Assembly (NCBI RefSeq): GCF_002086515.1
Contig: NZ_MVHH01000002.1
Span: 1 to 64,000, forward strand
Source of the DNA: Mycolicibacter arupensis
GTDB taxonomy: Bacteria > Actinomycetota > Actinomycetes > Mycobacteriales > Mycobacteriaceae
Direction of reading: 5' to 3'
Length of the DNA: 64,000 bases
Both the position numbers and the translations under genes were made by a program. Shown one piece after another: positions 9,641 through 21,300 of the stretch; within the stretch, counting starts at the first letter, position 1; the number at the start of each line of letters is the position of its first letter. The notes under the pieces are model-generated. The model did not search any database. It was not told the DNA's origin and was given only the letters and a program-made list of their open reading frames with translations.

Positions 9641-10913
9641 CGGATCTCCTCGATATCGCTGGGGAAGGGGGTGACGTAGGCGCAAGATGAGCGCCCAGCA
9701 CCCGGTCGGACAGCAGGCCCAGACAGCTCAGGTTGGGAAAGCCCGGCCCCTGGGTGAGGCCTGCCAAATTGGGTAAGAACAGCTTCGGGGTGACCTCACT
9801 GACGGCAAGATCCGGCCCGATCGCCTCGGCCAGCCGTTCCCCGGACAGCGGACCGCCCAGCCCCAACTCCAGCAGGTCCAGGGTGTCTTGGCCGAACAAC
9901 GGCACAAACCACAGCGGATCGGCGCCGGAACCGTCGATCACCAGGTCGAAGCCGTGGACGGTCTCGAAGTTCTCGCCGCCCCGGTTGGTGCTCAACGTCA
10001 GTCGGATACGACCGTCTCGGGCCACCGCGTGGGCTACCCGGCCCCGGAGGTGACGGATCCGGTCGTCGGCCAGCAGCGCATCTTGCACCCGAGCCGAGAA
10101 CACCCCGCGGTCGGTACGGGCGAGCGCGTCTCGCCGCTCCGCCAAGGTGAGCGCGGTCCAATCGATGGGGTCGGAGAACAACGCGTTCTCGAAGAACCCC
10201 TCCCCCCGGGTGAACAGAGTCACCTGCGGGGAGATCACCGTGATCGTCGAAACACGATGGCGGAAAAGCTCATTGAGCATCGACGCGGCCGTCTCACCGC
10301 CGCCGATGACCGCCACGCGTTCGGCGCTGATCCGATCGGCGGCGGCCCGATGCCAGAACTGGGCGATCGAGAGCACCAGGGGGTTGCCGGGCAGGATCGA
10401 CTTCTCCGCCTGGCCCGGTCCGGTGATCATCACCGCGTCAGCGGCGACCTCCGTCTCGCGGGTGTGCAACACCCAGCCGGTGCCCTGCACCCCGAGTCGC
10501 TCCACCTCCCCCGGGATCACGGTCAGCTGCACCGCGTCGGCCACCCAGCGCAGGTACTGGCTCCACCGCAGGTGAGTCGGCGCTGGGCGGCCGCGATCCA
10601 CCCATTGCGCAAATTGGCCGGTGGCGATCAGATAGGCCTGCCAGCTGTAGCGGGTCATCCGCTCGTCGAGTTCGGCGTTGCGACCGGCTACCAGTGCCGA
10701 GCGGTACGGAAAGCCGACGTCTTTCTCCGGGCTGGTCCCCAACCGGTGGGCGCCGTCGGTCCAGCCGCCGGAAGCGCGCCAGTTGGCGGCGACCTCGGTG
10801 CGTTCCACGGCGACCACGTTCGGAGCGGCGACCCCCATCGCGCGCAGCACGGCAGCCTTCGCGGCCACCGCCACAGCTTTGGCCCCGGCGCCCACCACCG
10901 CAAGTGTGCTCAT
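9621..10913 (-). CDS. mbtG: MbtG, lysine N6-hydroxylase of mycobactin synthesis
   Basis: A 430-residue FAD/NADPH monooxygenase that makes the N6-hydroxylysine hydroxamate groups of mycobactin. The N-terminal dinucleotide motif is [17 protein letters not shown], and the central NADPH Rossmann motif is [14 protein letters not shown]. The C-terminal part contains [12 protein letters not shown] and LFLPNLAG. Length and order match MbtG of M. tuberculosis. ATG 10913 overlaps the mbtF stop by four bases, and the 3' end overlaps mbtH. Confidence 0.95.
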   Translation of the reverse strand: MSTLAVVGAGAKAVAVAAKAAVLRAMGVAAPNVVAVERTEVAANWRASGGWTDGAHRLGTSPEKDVGFPYRSALVAGRNAELDERMTRYSWQAYLIATGQFAQWVDRGRPAPTHLRWSQYLRWVADAVQLTVIPGEVERLGVQGTGWVLHTRETEVAADAVMITGPGQAEKSILPGNPLVLSIAQFWHRAAADRISAERVAVIGGGETAASMLNELFRHRVSTITVISPQVTLFTRGEGFFENALFSDPIDWTALTLAERRDALARTDRGVFSARVQDALLADDRIRHLRGRVAHAVARDGRIRLTLSTNRGGENFETVHGFDLVIDGSGADPLWFVPLFGQDTLDLLELGLGGPLSGERLAEAIGPDLAVSEVTPKLFLPNLAGLTQGPGFPNLSCLGLLSDRVLGAHLAPTSPPSPAISRRSDEHQSL

Positions 10914-13900
10914 CGCAGCTCCTCCACCAGCTCGCTCAGACTGTCGGCGAACAGCCCTTGCAGCTGCACGATCTCGGCGTCGCCGAGGATATCGGGCAGG
11001 GTGCGCCACTGGGCCATCAACGCCGGCCCGGCCCCGAGATCGGCCACCGCGGCGAAGATGCTCAGCTCGTGGCGCACCGCCTGGCCTGGCTCGGGCACCG
11101 ACGGCAGCCCGGCGATCAGGTCGGGGGCCACTGCCGGTCCGCCGCCCACCCGGTCGACCCTGCCCAGGTAATTGAGCAGCAGCTGCGGGCCCGGAAAAGC
11201 CGCCAGCTGCTCGGCGGTATCGGCCCGTAGATAGGCCAGCAGGCCGTAATCGATTCCCCCGCCGGGAATTCCCGCCAGCGCATCCGCCACCCCGGCCGGG
11301 TCGGCCTGGGGCACCCGCAGCGGATAGATCGCCGAGAGCAGGCCGGCGATGTCGGTGGTGTCGACCCCGGTCACCACCTCCTCAGCGCGTCCATGGGTCT
11401 CCACGGCCAGCAACGGTGGCGTGTCGACCTGTCCGCGGCGGGCCCGCCAGGCCCTGACCATCCTTGCCGTCGCCGCGACCAGCAGGTCGTGCATCGGAAC
11501 CTGGGTGGCCAACAGTGCAGCGGTGATCGCCGGGTCGGCCACGGTCACCGCCACCGTGAGGTCACCGGCGCGATCGTGCCGCGGGTCCACCCGTCGCGCA
11601 CCCAACTCAGGGTCGTCGCCGGCCAGCTGTGCAGCCCAGTAATCCACCGTGTCCAAGTCCTGGGCGCGCTGCTGCAGTGCGGCCGCCCATCGCCGGTAGC
11701 CGCTGTGTTCCGGCAGCGGCTCGGTCCCGGCAAGGGCGGCATGCAGCTCACCGAGGATCACCTGCCACGACACCGGGTCCATCGCCAGCACGTGGGCGCC
11801 CAGGATCAGTACCCCAGCCCCACTCGGCGGACGCAGCCACACGGCGCGCAGCATGGCTCCGGCCTCGGGATCCAGGCTCTGCAGCAGTCGGGTGCCGTGC
11901 TCGGTGACCATCGACTGATCGGCCACCGCGACGGCCACCTCGCTCACGATGTCGGTGGTTTCGATCGGATGCAGCGTCAGCTCGGCCAGATCGAGTCGGG
12001 CGTGCAGGAGCGGGTGGGCGGCGACGACCGCGGCCACGGCCGAGCGCAGCCGCTGCGGATCGGTGTCCTCGGGCAGCCGGATCGCCTCGACCTGCCCCAG
12101 TCGGCGCGGACTGCCGTATTGGTAAAGCCAGCGGCCGGCGGGAAGCAAGGGGATCGGGCCGTCGTCACCGAACGGACCGCCGAATCTCGACGCTTCGGCG
12201 GCCTCGGCGAGTTCGCTGTCCAAGACCGCAGCCAAGTCACGGATCGTGTTGCAGCTCAACACTGCCCGCGGACGCAAGGGCAGTCCGCGCTGGCGTGCGG
12301 CGCGCACCAGCGACAGGGCGACGATGCTGTCCAGCCCCAGCTCCCGCAGATCGGCCTCGACCCCGAGCGCGGCGACATCGACACTCGGGGAGCCCGCCGG
12401 ACCCGCCAACACCTCGGCGAGCACTGCTACCAAAGCTCTTTCGGTGTCGGTAACCGCTTCGACCCCGCCGCCGAGCGGACCGGATTGCGCCAGCAGCGCC
12501 GTCAGGTGCTCGGTGTCCAGTTTTCCGTTGGGAGTCAACGGCATCGATTCGACCGCGATGAGCCGCGCGGGGATCAGGTACGACGGCAACCGGGAACCGA
12601 TCTCGGCGCGGACCCGGGTGACGTCCACCCCTGCGCCCACGACGAAGCCGGCCAGTTGAGTCCCGGTCGGGCCCGCAACGGCGAGCACGGCGGCGGCCGT
12701 CACCCCGGTCGCCGCGGCCAACGCCCCTTCGACCTCGGCGATCTCCACTCGGTAACCCCGCACCTTGACCTGGTCGTCGGCTCGGCCGAGATAGACCAGC
12801 CGACCGTCGGCGCGACGCCGGACCAGGTCCCCGGTCCGGTACATCCGGCCGCCGTTGCCGGAGGGATCGGCGACATAGCGGGCCGCGGTTGCCCCGGCAC
12901 GGCCCAGGTAGCCCCGGGTTACCTGTGCCCCGGACAGATACAGCTCGCCGGCCACTCCGGCGGGCACATCCCGCAGCGCCGAGTCCAGCACGTGGGCGAC
13001 CATCCCCCGCACCGCATGCCCGATCACCGGCACATCGGTGTCGGCAACATCAGCGACCACGGCTTCCACCGTCGTTTCGGTCGGCCCGTAGCAGTTGTGC
13101 ACCGCCGTCGACGGTGCGGCCCGCAGCCGAGCCCACACGTGCGGGGCGATCGCCTCGCCGCCGAGCGCCAGCACCGTGAGCCGGTGGTCGGATCCGGCGT
13201 CGAGCAGTCCGGCATCGAAGAGCTGGGTGAACATCGACGGGGAGGTGTCGATCATGTCCAGGCGATGCCGGCGAATGCCGTCGATGATCGCCTCGGCGTC
13301 GCGCATCTCCTCGGCGGAGAACAGGTGCACGCTCTGTCCGCCCAACAGCCCGACCAGCGGCTGCCAGCTGGCGTCGAAACTCAGCGACCACGCGTGCGCG
13401 ACACGCAGGGGACGGCCGAGCCGTGCGATGGCCGGTGCGTACATGCGTTGCTGATGGTCTGCGAAGTAGGACGCCAGGGCCCTGTGGGTGCCGATGACGC
13501 CCTTGGGTTCGCCGGTGGATCCGGAGGTGAAGATCACGTACGCAGCCGAATCGGGGTGGATCATCGTCGGCGTCGGGCGCTGCTCGACCCCGTCGGCGCG
13601 CAGCTGCGCCAGCAGCTCGGGGGTCAAGGTCATCTTCGGGCCGGATTGGCGCAGAATCGATTCGATGCGCGCCTCGGGCAGACCGATATCGACCGGAACG
13701 TAGGCGGCGCCGGCTTGCAGCACCGCCAGGATCGCGATGACCGAGTCCAGCGAGCGAGGCAGCGCTATCGCGACCCGGTCTTCGGGTCCGATCCCCTGCC
13801 CGGCCAGTGCCCGCGCCAGCCGGGCCGATTCGGCGGCCAGCTGCGCATAGGTCAGGCTGCGGTCCGCGCCGGTGAGCGCCACACTGTCCGGCTGCGCGGC

Positions 13901-15337
13901 AACGGCCCCGGCGAACAACGACGGCACCGAATTCGCTTGCACCGAAACCGGATCGGCGAGCACGTGTGCCCGCTCGGCCGGCAGCAGAACATCCAGGTCA
14001 GCGATCCGCGGCCGCGCCGGATCCACCATGTGTCGCAGCACCTGCAGCAGCCGCTGCCCCAGGTCGGGCACCGACAGCTCCCCGAGCGCATGGGGAACGG
14101 CTTCGAGCAGCACGGTGAGTCGGCCCTCGCGCGGTGGGTAACTGACCAGCGTCAGCGGGTAGTGCGTCAGGCTTTCCACCGTGACCGGAATGAACCGCAC
14201 CCCGTCCGCGGTGGTGACACCGGCCGACGCCGAGCCGATCGGCGCGTTCTCGAAGACCAGCAGGGTGTCGAATACCGCAGTGCTGCTGGCCCGCTGCACC
14301 GTCGACAGGCTCAGATAGCTCAAGTCGCGCATGGCTGCGGTATCACGTTGCAGCGCTTGGCAGGTGGCGACCACCTCGGCCCGCGGAGGCGTGGATGCCG
14401 CCACCGGAACGGTGTTGATGAACAGGCCGACCATGGTCTCGACACCGGTCAGCTGTTGGGGGCGTCCCGACACCACCGCCCCGAAGGCCACGTCGGTCCG
14501 GTCGGTGAGCCGGCCGAGCAGCACCGCCCAGGCGAACTGCAAGACCGTGTTGAGCGTCAACCCGTGCCGGCGGGCCCACTCGGTCAGGCGTGCGGTGTCC
14601 TCAGCGTCCAGGGCGACCTCGTGGGTCACGGGTACGGCGCTGCCCACCACGGGCCGCGTACCCCGCGCCAGGATGGTCGGGGCGCTCAGTTCCGCCAGGT
14701 AATCGCGCCACGCCGCCACGGCGGCGTCGCTGTCCTGGCTTGCGAGCCATCCGATGTAGTCGCGGTAGGGCCGCGGTGGGGGTAGCGGATCGACTCCGCC
14801 GGCGCGGTAGATGGCGACCATCTCGTCGAAGAACACCGCCATCGACCACCCGTCGAGCAGCAGGTGGTGCACGGTGAGGATGAGCCGGCGCTGTTCGGGG
14901 GCCGATTGGACCAGCACGAAGCGCAGCAGCGGACCGCGAGCCAGGTCGAAGTTGGTGGTGCGTTCTACCCGCGCTATCTCCTCGAATTCGCTGGGTGCCG
15001 CAGTGATCTCACGCCAGGGAAGGACCGCCGTCGCCGGGATGATCTGTACCGGGTGGGGCAGGTCGACATCCCAGAACGATGCGCGCAGGTTGGCGTGCCG
15101 AGCCAGCATGGCCTCGGCGCTGCGACGTAGCAGTGCCGGATCCACCGCGCCGACGATGTCGATGACGAACTGCACGGTGTACAGGTCCACCCCGTCGCCC
15201 GCGGCGTCGGGTACGCCTCCGTCGTCGGTGGCGAGTTTGGCCAGTGAGAACAGTCCCTGCTGCAGCGGGGACAGTGCCAGCACGTCCTCGATGGCCGCGG
15301 CCGGTGCCGCGCTGGACCGTGTCGTCGCCTCGGTCAC
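10910..15337 (-). CDS. mbtF: MbtF, terminal mycobactin NRPS (C-A-PCP-C-like)
   Basis: A 1,475-residue NRPS that in M. tuberculosis adds the last lysine and closes it to the azepinone ring. The order seen is a condensation domain with HHLLLDGWS (around 155-165), then an adenylation domain with VIFTSGSTGEPKG, FDASWQP, NCYGPTETT, YRTGD and a terminal PLTPNGKLD. A carrier domain has its phosphopantetheine serine in ELGLDSIVAL. The last domain of about 450 residues is condensation/epimerization-like. Its HHxxxD core is degenerate: GAHVLAMDPVSW, with the first His replaced by Ala. The start is GTG 15337, overlapping the mbtE stop by four bases. Confidence 0.95.
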   Translation of the reverse strand: MTEATTRSSAAPAAAIEDVLALSPLQQGLFSLAKLATDDGGVPDAAGDGVDLYTVQFVIDIVGAVDPALLRRSAEAMLARHANLRASFWDVDLPHPVQIIPATAVLPWREITAAPSEFEEIARVERTTNFDLARGPLLRFVLVQSAPEQRRLILTVHHLLLDGWSMAVFFDEMVAIYRAGGVDPLPPPRPYRDYIGWLASQDSDAAVAAWRDYLAELSAPTILARGTRPVVGSAVPVTHEVALDAEDTARLTEWARRHGLTLNTVLQFAWAVLLGRLTDRTDVAFGAVVSGRPQQLTGVETMVGLFINTVPVAASTPPRAEVVATCQALQRDTAAMRDLSYLSLSTVQRASSTAVFDTLLVFENAPIGSASAGVTTADGVRFIPVTVESLTHYPLTLVSYPPREGRLTVLLEAVPHALGELSVPDLGQRLLQVLRHMVDPARPRIADLDVLLPAERAHVLADPVSVQANSVPSLFAGAVAAQPDSVALTGADRSLTYAQLAAESARLARALAGQGIGPEDRVAIALPRSLDSVIAILAVLQAGAAYVPVDIGLPEARIESILRQSGPKMTLTPELLAQLRADGVEQRPTPTMIHPDSAAYVIFTSGSTGEPKGVIGTHRALASYFADHQQRMYAPAIARLGRPLRVAHAWSLSFDASWQPLVGLLGGQSVHLFSAEEMRDAEAIIDGIRRHRLDMIDTSPSMFTQLFDAGLLDAGSDHRLTVLALGGEAIAPHVWARLRAAPSTAVHNCYGPTETTVEAVVADVADTDVPVIGHAVRGMVAHVLDSALRDVPAGVAGELYLSGAQVTRGYLGRAGATAARYVADPSGNGGRMYRTGDLVRRRADGRLVYLGRADDQVKVRGYRVEIAEVEGALAAATGVTAAAVLAVAGPTGTQLAGFVVGAGVDVTRVRAEIGSRLPSYLIPARLIAVESMPLTPNGKLDTEHLTALLAQSGPLGGGVEAVTDTERALVAVLAEVLAGPAGSPSVDVAALGVEADLRELGLDSIVALSLVRAARQRGLPLRPRAVLSCNTIRDLAAVLDSELAEAAEASRFGGPFGDDGPIPLLPAGRWLYQYGSPRRLGQVEAIRLPEDTDPQRLRSAVAAVVAAHPLLHARLDLAELTLHPIETTDIVSEVAVAVADQSMVTEHGTRLLQSLDPEAGAMLRAVWLRPPSGAGVLILGAHVLAMDPVSWQVILGELHAALAGTEPLPEHSGYRRWAAALQQRAQDLDTVDYWAAQLAGDDPELGARRVDPRHDRAGDLTVAVTVADPAITAALLATQVPMHDLLVAATARMVRAWRARRGQVDTPPLLAVETHGRAEEVVTGVDTTDIAGLLSAIYPLRVPQADPAGVADALAGIPGGGIDYGLLAYLRADTAEQLAAFPGPQLLLNYLGRVDRVGGGPAVAPDLIAGLPSVPEPGQAVRHELSIFAAVADLGAGPALMAQWRTLPDILGDAEIVQLQGLFADSLSELVEELR

Positions 15338-18300
15338 GGCGAATCACCCCATGCCGCGGTCAGATCGGCCAGCGCATCGCTGCTCAGACCTGAGACGCTC
15401 ATCGGCTCAAAAGCCGTGTCGGCCGCCTGCGGAGTGCTTTCGGAGGCGTCGACGGCGGCGGCCAGTTCGCCGAACGTGGGGTGCTCGAAGATCATCCGCG
15501 GGTCCACATCCAACCCGGCTGCGCGAGCCCGGGCGGCCAGCTGCACCGACAAGATGCTGTCCCCGCCGAGTTCGAAGAAGCCGTCGCTGCGGCCGATCGC
15601 CTCAAGACCCAGCAGTTCGGCACAGATACCCACCAGAGTCTTTTCGGTGGGGGTGACGGCCGGGTCCGACTCCCCGCGGGTAGCCACCGCGGGCTGCGGC
15701 AGCGCGGGCCGGTTCAGCTTCCCGGAGTCGGTGAGCGGCAAGGCTTCCAACACCGTCAGCGATGCCGGAACCATGTAGCCGGGCAGCACCGCGGCCACCT
15801 CGGCGCGTACCGCGGCGATGAAGGCCGCCACGTCGTCGACCGGGTCGGCGGGCACCACATAGCCGGCCAGGGTGGTGACACCGCGCTGCTCCCACGTGCG
15901 GGCAGCCGCCGAAGCCACTCCGGATGCTGCGCGCAGCGCGGCTTCCACCTCCGCCAACTCCACCCGGAAACCTCGCACCTTGACCTGGTGGTCGGTCCGG
16001 CCGACGAATTCCAGGACGCCGTCCACGCTCCAGCGAGCCCGGTCCCCGCTGCGGTAGAGCCGGTCACCGGCGGTGGTCGAGAAGGGGTTGGCCACGAAGC
16101 GGGTCGAGGTCAGTCCCGGTCGCTTCCAGTAGCCGCGGACGATCTGCGGGCCGGCGTAGTAGACCTCTCCGACCACGCCGGGCGGCACCGGTTGCAGCGC
16201 GTCGTCGAGCACATAGGCCGCGGACCCGGGCGTGGGCCGACCCAGTTTCGGGGTCGGCGGCTCCAGTTCACCGCGCACGGCGGCCCCCGAGGTCTCGGTG
16301 GCACCGAAGTTGTTGAGCAGCGCAGCGTTCGGATCAAGCGCCGTGGCCAGGCGCGCCAGCAGGTCGGCGGAGACGGGTTCGCCGCTGCACACCAGCCGGC
16401 GCAGGCCACGCAAGGTGCCTTCGGATTCAGCCAGCACCGAGATCAGGCTGGCCACCGCGGTCACTTGAGCCACCCGTTCATCGACGATCAGCCGAGCGAG
16501 CGCTTCGGGATTGCGGAACTCGTTGTCGTCGGCCAGGATCAGCGTCGCCCCGGCGGCCAGGCCGGCCAGCATCTCCATGCCGCCCTCCAGGAACGTCATC
16601 GACGACTGGGCCAACCGGATGTCCTCACCGGTCACCGGATAGTGGGCGATCTGCCAGTTCAGCCGGGCGCTCATGGACCGATGGGTCCCCAACACGCCCT
16701 TGGGCACACCGGTGGATCCGGAGGTGAACACCAGATACATCGGGTCGTCCGGGTGCGGTACCGGAAGCGGGACTCCGGCAGCGTCTTTCGCCAGCTCGGC
16801 CTGCACCTCCGCGTCGTCCAGGCACAACAGCGTCACACCGTCGGGAGCCGGAATCGCCTCCCGGGTGGCGGCGCTGACCAGCACCACCGAGGCGCCGCCG
16901 GCCCCGAAGACGTCGCTGATCATGAATTCGAGGCGCTGCCGCGGATAGGTCGGGTCCAGCGGGAAATATCCGGCACCGGCCTTCATGATGCCGACCAGCG
17001 CCACCGGCAGATCCACGTCGCGTTGGACCGACAGTCCCACCAGACTTCCGGGCTGCACGCCGGCGGCGATCAGCAGCTCGGCAAGCCGGTCGGAACGCTG
17101 ATGCAGCTGCGGGTAGGTGAGCTCGGCTCCCGCGCAGCGTACGGCGACGCCATCGAAGTCCCGGCTGGCCGCAAGCACGTCGGCGATAGTGCGCGGATCA
17201 TCCGCGGGTACCTCGGCGCCGCGGCTCCACTGGTTCAGGATCAGGTCGCGTTGCGCGTCATCGACCAAGCTGATGTCGCGCAGCGCCCGGCCCGGATCAC
17301 TGGCCATGGTCGCCAGCACCCGGCCCAGCCAGTCGGCCAGTCGCGCCACCGTGGCTCGCTCGTAGAGATCGGTCCGATAGATCAGGTGGCCGTCGTAGCC
17401 GGCGCCGTCGGCACTGTCCCCGGCCGCGGTGAACAGGTTCACCGACAAGTCGGCGTGGGCGATGTCGAACGTCGGCATCACGGTGCGGAAGACCAAGTCA
17501 CCGTCGGACCCGGTGTCGATGACGTGGGTGACGTCGGCAGCTTCCCGCACGTGGACCACCACCTGGAACAGCGGATTGCGCGACAGGGTCCGGACCGGGT
17601 TGAGTGCCTCCACCAGTCGGTCGAAGGGCAGGTCGGCATGCGCATAGGCGCCCAGCGCGGCTTCGCGTGCCCGGGTCACCACGTCGCGCAGTGTCGGGTT
17701 GCCCGACAACCGGTTTCGCAGAACCACGATGTTGACAAAGAACCCGACCAGATTGTCCAGGGCGTCGTCGGTGCGTCCAGCGATGGGCACCCCGAGCGGG
17801 ATGTCGTCTCCGCTGCCGGCCAGATGCATCAGCACCGCGACCGCGGCCTGCACCACCATGAACTCCGTGGCACCGGTCTCGCGCGCCAGTGCCGCCAGAC
17901 CTGCCCGCACCTGCGGTGACACGGTGAAGGCGACCGAGTCACCCGAACCGTTGGCGGTGGCGGGCCGGGCGAAGTCCGGCCGCGGCCCGGTGTCGTCGGC
18001 CAGGCCGGCCAATTGTTCCATCCAGTAGCGGCGTTGCGCCTCGATCAGCCCCGACTCGTCGCGCAGCAGTTCGCCCTGCCAGTGCGCGAAGTCGGCGTAC
18101 TGCAAGGCCGGCGGCGCCCATCCCGGCGCTGAACCCGCGGCCCGCGATCGATAGGCGATCAACAGGTCGGTGAACAGCACCTCGACCGACCAGTGGTCGG
18201 CGGCGATGTGATGGACCACCAGCGAGAGCACCCGCTCGTCGCCGGGCAGGTGCAGCAGTGCGGCACGGATCGGCCACTCCCGCTCGAGATCGAATGCGGC

Positions 18301-21300
18301 ACCACGCTGCTCATCGAGGCGGGCCTGGGTCCAAGCCGTGACGGCCACCGGATCGGTTTCCGGGCAATGCAGCTCGGTCACCGGAAGCGCAGCCGCGGCG
18401 TTGATGACTTGGTGCGGCAGCCCGTCGACCTCGCGGAAGGTGGTGCGCAGGCTGTCGTGTCGGGCCACCACGTCGCTGATCGCCGCGATCAGCGACGCGG
18501 TGTCGCACGGGCCGGTGAGCCGAGCCGTCAGTGGAATGTTGTCACCGGTGGCGCCCGGGTCCAGCCGATAGGCGAACCAGGTGCGCAGCTGCGATGCCGA
18601 CACCGGGGCATCCCCGGAGCGCGGCACAGCGACCAGCGCGGGTCGCCCGGCGGTCTGCTGCGCGGCCGGTGCCCGGTCGATCGCCGCGGCCAGCCTGGCT
18701 ACCGTGCTGGCCTCAAAGATCTCGCGGATGCCGATCTCCACGGCGCATCGCGAGCGGATGGCGGCGACCAGTTTCGTGGCCAGCAGTGAATGCCCGCCGA
18801 GGTCGAAGAACGAGTCGTCGGCGCCCACCTTGTCGCGGGAGAGCAGCTGGGCGAACAGTTGCGCCACCAGGTGCTCGGTCTCGGTCTGCGGTTCCCGGTA
18901 GGGCGTGCTCTCGATCGGTTTCGGGTCGGGCAGAGCGGCACGGTCGATCTTGCCGTGCGCGGTGATCGGGATGTCGTCGACGACCACGTAGGCGGCGGGA
19001 GCCATGTACTCCGGCAGCGCGGCGGCAACCCGCGCGCGGATCCGCGGAATCTCGACGGTTTCCTCGCCGGCACCGGGTCCCACGGGGGTCAGATAGGCGA
19101 CCAGACTGCGGCCCAGCCCGGGCAGGTCCGACACGACGACCACACACTGGCCGACGCTGGGATCCACCGAGATGGCGGCGGCCACCTCGCCGAGTTCGAT
19201 CCGGAATCCGCGCACCTTGACCTGGTCATCAGCGCGACCGATGAACTCCAGGTCGCCGGCGGCATTGCGGCGGGCCAGGTCGCCGGTGCGGTAGAGCCGT
19301 TGACCGGGGGTCCAGGGGTCGGCCACGAAGCGTTCCGCGGTCAGTCCAGGGCGGTCGAAGTAGCCACGGGCCACATGGGTTCCGCCGATGTAGATCTCGC
19401 CGATCACGCCGACCGGTACCGGCGCCAGGGCGTCATCGAGCAGCCACATGGTGGTGTTGATGTTCGGGCTGCCGATCGGCACGATCCGATTGCCCTGCGG
19501 GCCTTCGACCTTGTAGCGGCAGGAGTTCACCACGGTCTCGGTCGGACCGTAGAAGTTGTGCAGCAGTGCATCGAACGTGGCGTGGAACTTATCGGCGAGT
19601 TCGCCGGGCAGCGGCTCGCCGCCGATCGGGATGCGCCGCAGTGTCCGCCACTGGTTGACACCGGGCAACGACAGGAACAGACCCAGCAGCGACGGCACGA
19701 AGTGCATGGCGGTGACGCCTTCGCGCTGCAGAAGATCGGTCAGGTACCCGATGTCACGCAGTCCGTCCGGGCGTGGAATCACCAGCCGGGCACCGTTTCC
19801 CAGGGTGCCGAACAGCTCGCCGATCGACACGTCGAAGCTCGGAGAGGCGACCTGGAGCAAGACGTCGGAGTCGTCGATTCCGTATTCGGCGCCGAACCAG
19901 AGCAGGTACTCGGTGATCGGGGCGTGGGAGACCTCGACGCCCTTGGGCAACCCGGTCGAGCCCGAGGTGTAGATCAGGTAAGCGAGATTCTCCGGGGTCA
20001 GCGGGCGCACCCGGTCGGCGTCGGTGGGGTCGGTGTCGGGCCGGCCGGCCACCTCGTCGGCGGTCAGCGGCTCGCGCAGCACCAGCGCCGGCCGGGCATC
20101 ACCCAGGATGAATTCGATACGGTCCGCTGGGTATTCGGGGTCGACAGGGACGTAGGCGGCGCCGGCCTTGGCGATGCCCAACGCCGTGACCACCAGATCC
20201 ACCGAGCGGCCGAACAGCACCGCGACCTTGTCCTCGGTGCCGATGCCGGCCGCGATCAGGTGGTGGGCGATCCGGTTGGCGCGCGCGTTGATCTCGGCGT
20301 AGCTGTAGCGGCCGTTGTCGTCGACGATGGCGATGGCATGCGGGGTGGCCGCTGCGCGATCGGCGACCAGGGCGCCCAGCGTGGCTGGGGCGTCCGAGGC
20401 CGGGGTGTAGTCCGGTCCGTGTGAGACCGCTTCCAGCCATGCCCGATCCTCGTCGCCGAGCATGTCGAGTTCACCGACGGTTCCGTCCGGTTGGGCGACC
20501 GCGGCGGCCAACAGTTGCACCAGGTGGCGCAGGACCTGGTCAACCAGCGCCTCGTCGAGCACGTCGTGCAGATACTCGGCCTCGATCAACGCGCCGCCAT
20601 CGTGAGAGCCGCCGGCCTCGACCATGATCCCGAGCGGCAGTTGGGCGATCTTTCCGCGGTAATCGGCTCGGGTGCAGGTGATCCCGGCAGGCTGGAAGCC
20701 CTCGCCGTGGGTGGAACGGAACCCGAAGCTGATGCGGGTAAGACGTTCCACTCCCCCGTGGCGGCGATCAGGGTTCAGTTCGCGCACCACGCGGTCCAAG
20801 TTGATGCCCTGATGGCCGAACGCGCCCAGCGCCGCGTCACGGGTGCGGGCCACCAGTGCACTGAAACTGTCCGCGGCGTCGACCTTCGCGCGCAGCACGA
20901 CGGTGTTGCCGAAGTAGCCGATGGCCCCCTCGGTGCCGGCGGTGCGGTTGAGCACCGGTGATGCGATCAGGAAGTCGTCGGTGGCGGTGTAGCGGTAGAT
21001 CAGGGCGGACAACGCCGCGGCGATCACCATGTAGGGCGTGGCGCCGTTGCTGCGCGCCAGCTCGGCGACGCCGGCCATCAGTTCGGCGGGCAGCGTGCGC
21101 GTGCACAGGCCGGCGCGCAGCGTGCCGGGAATGGCCGAGCCGTGCGGGCCGGGCAGCTCCAGCGGATCGGGCGGGTCGGCCAGCAGGGTCCGCCAGTACG
21201 TCAGTTCGGCTTCGTGTCCGGAGCCCGCCGGAGCGACGGGATGCGGCACCGGCGGGCGGGCCGCAAACTGCTCGGGGTCGGTGTAGGCGGCGGTGAGGTC

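Noticed and set aside
11393..14785. Long plus-strand open frame (about 1,130 codons) opposite mbtF
   Set aside because: It is antisense to a well-supported NRPS gene. Translation is rich in Arg, Gln, His and Gly with no domain, as expected from the complement of GC-rich codons.
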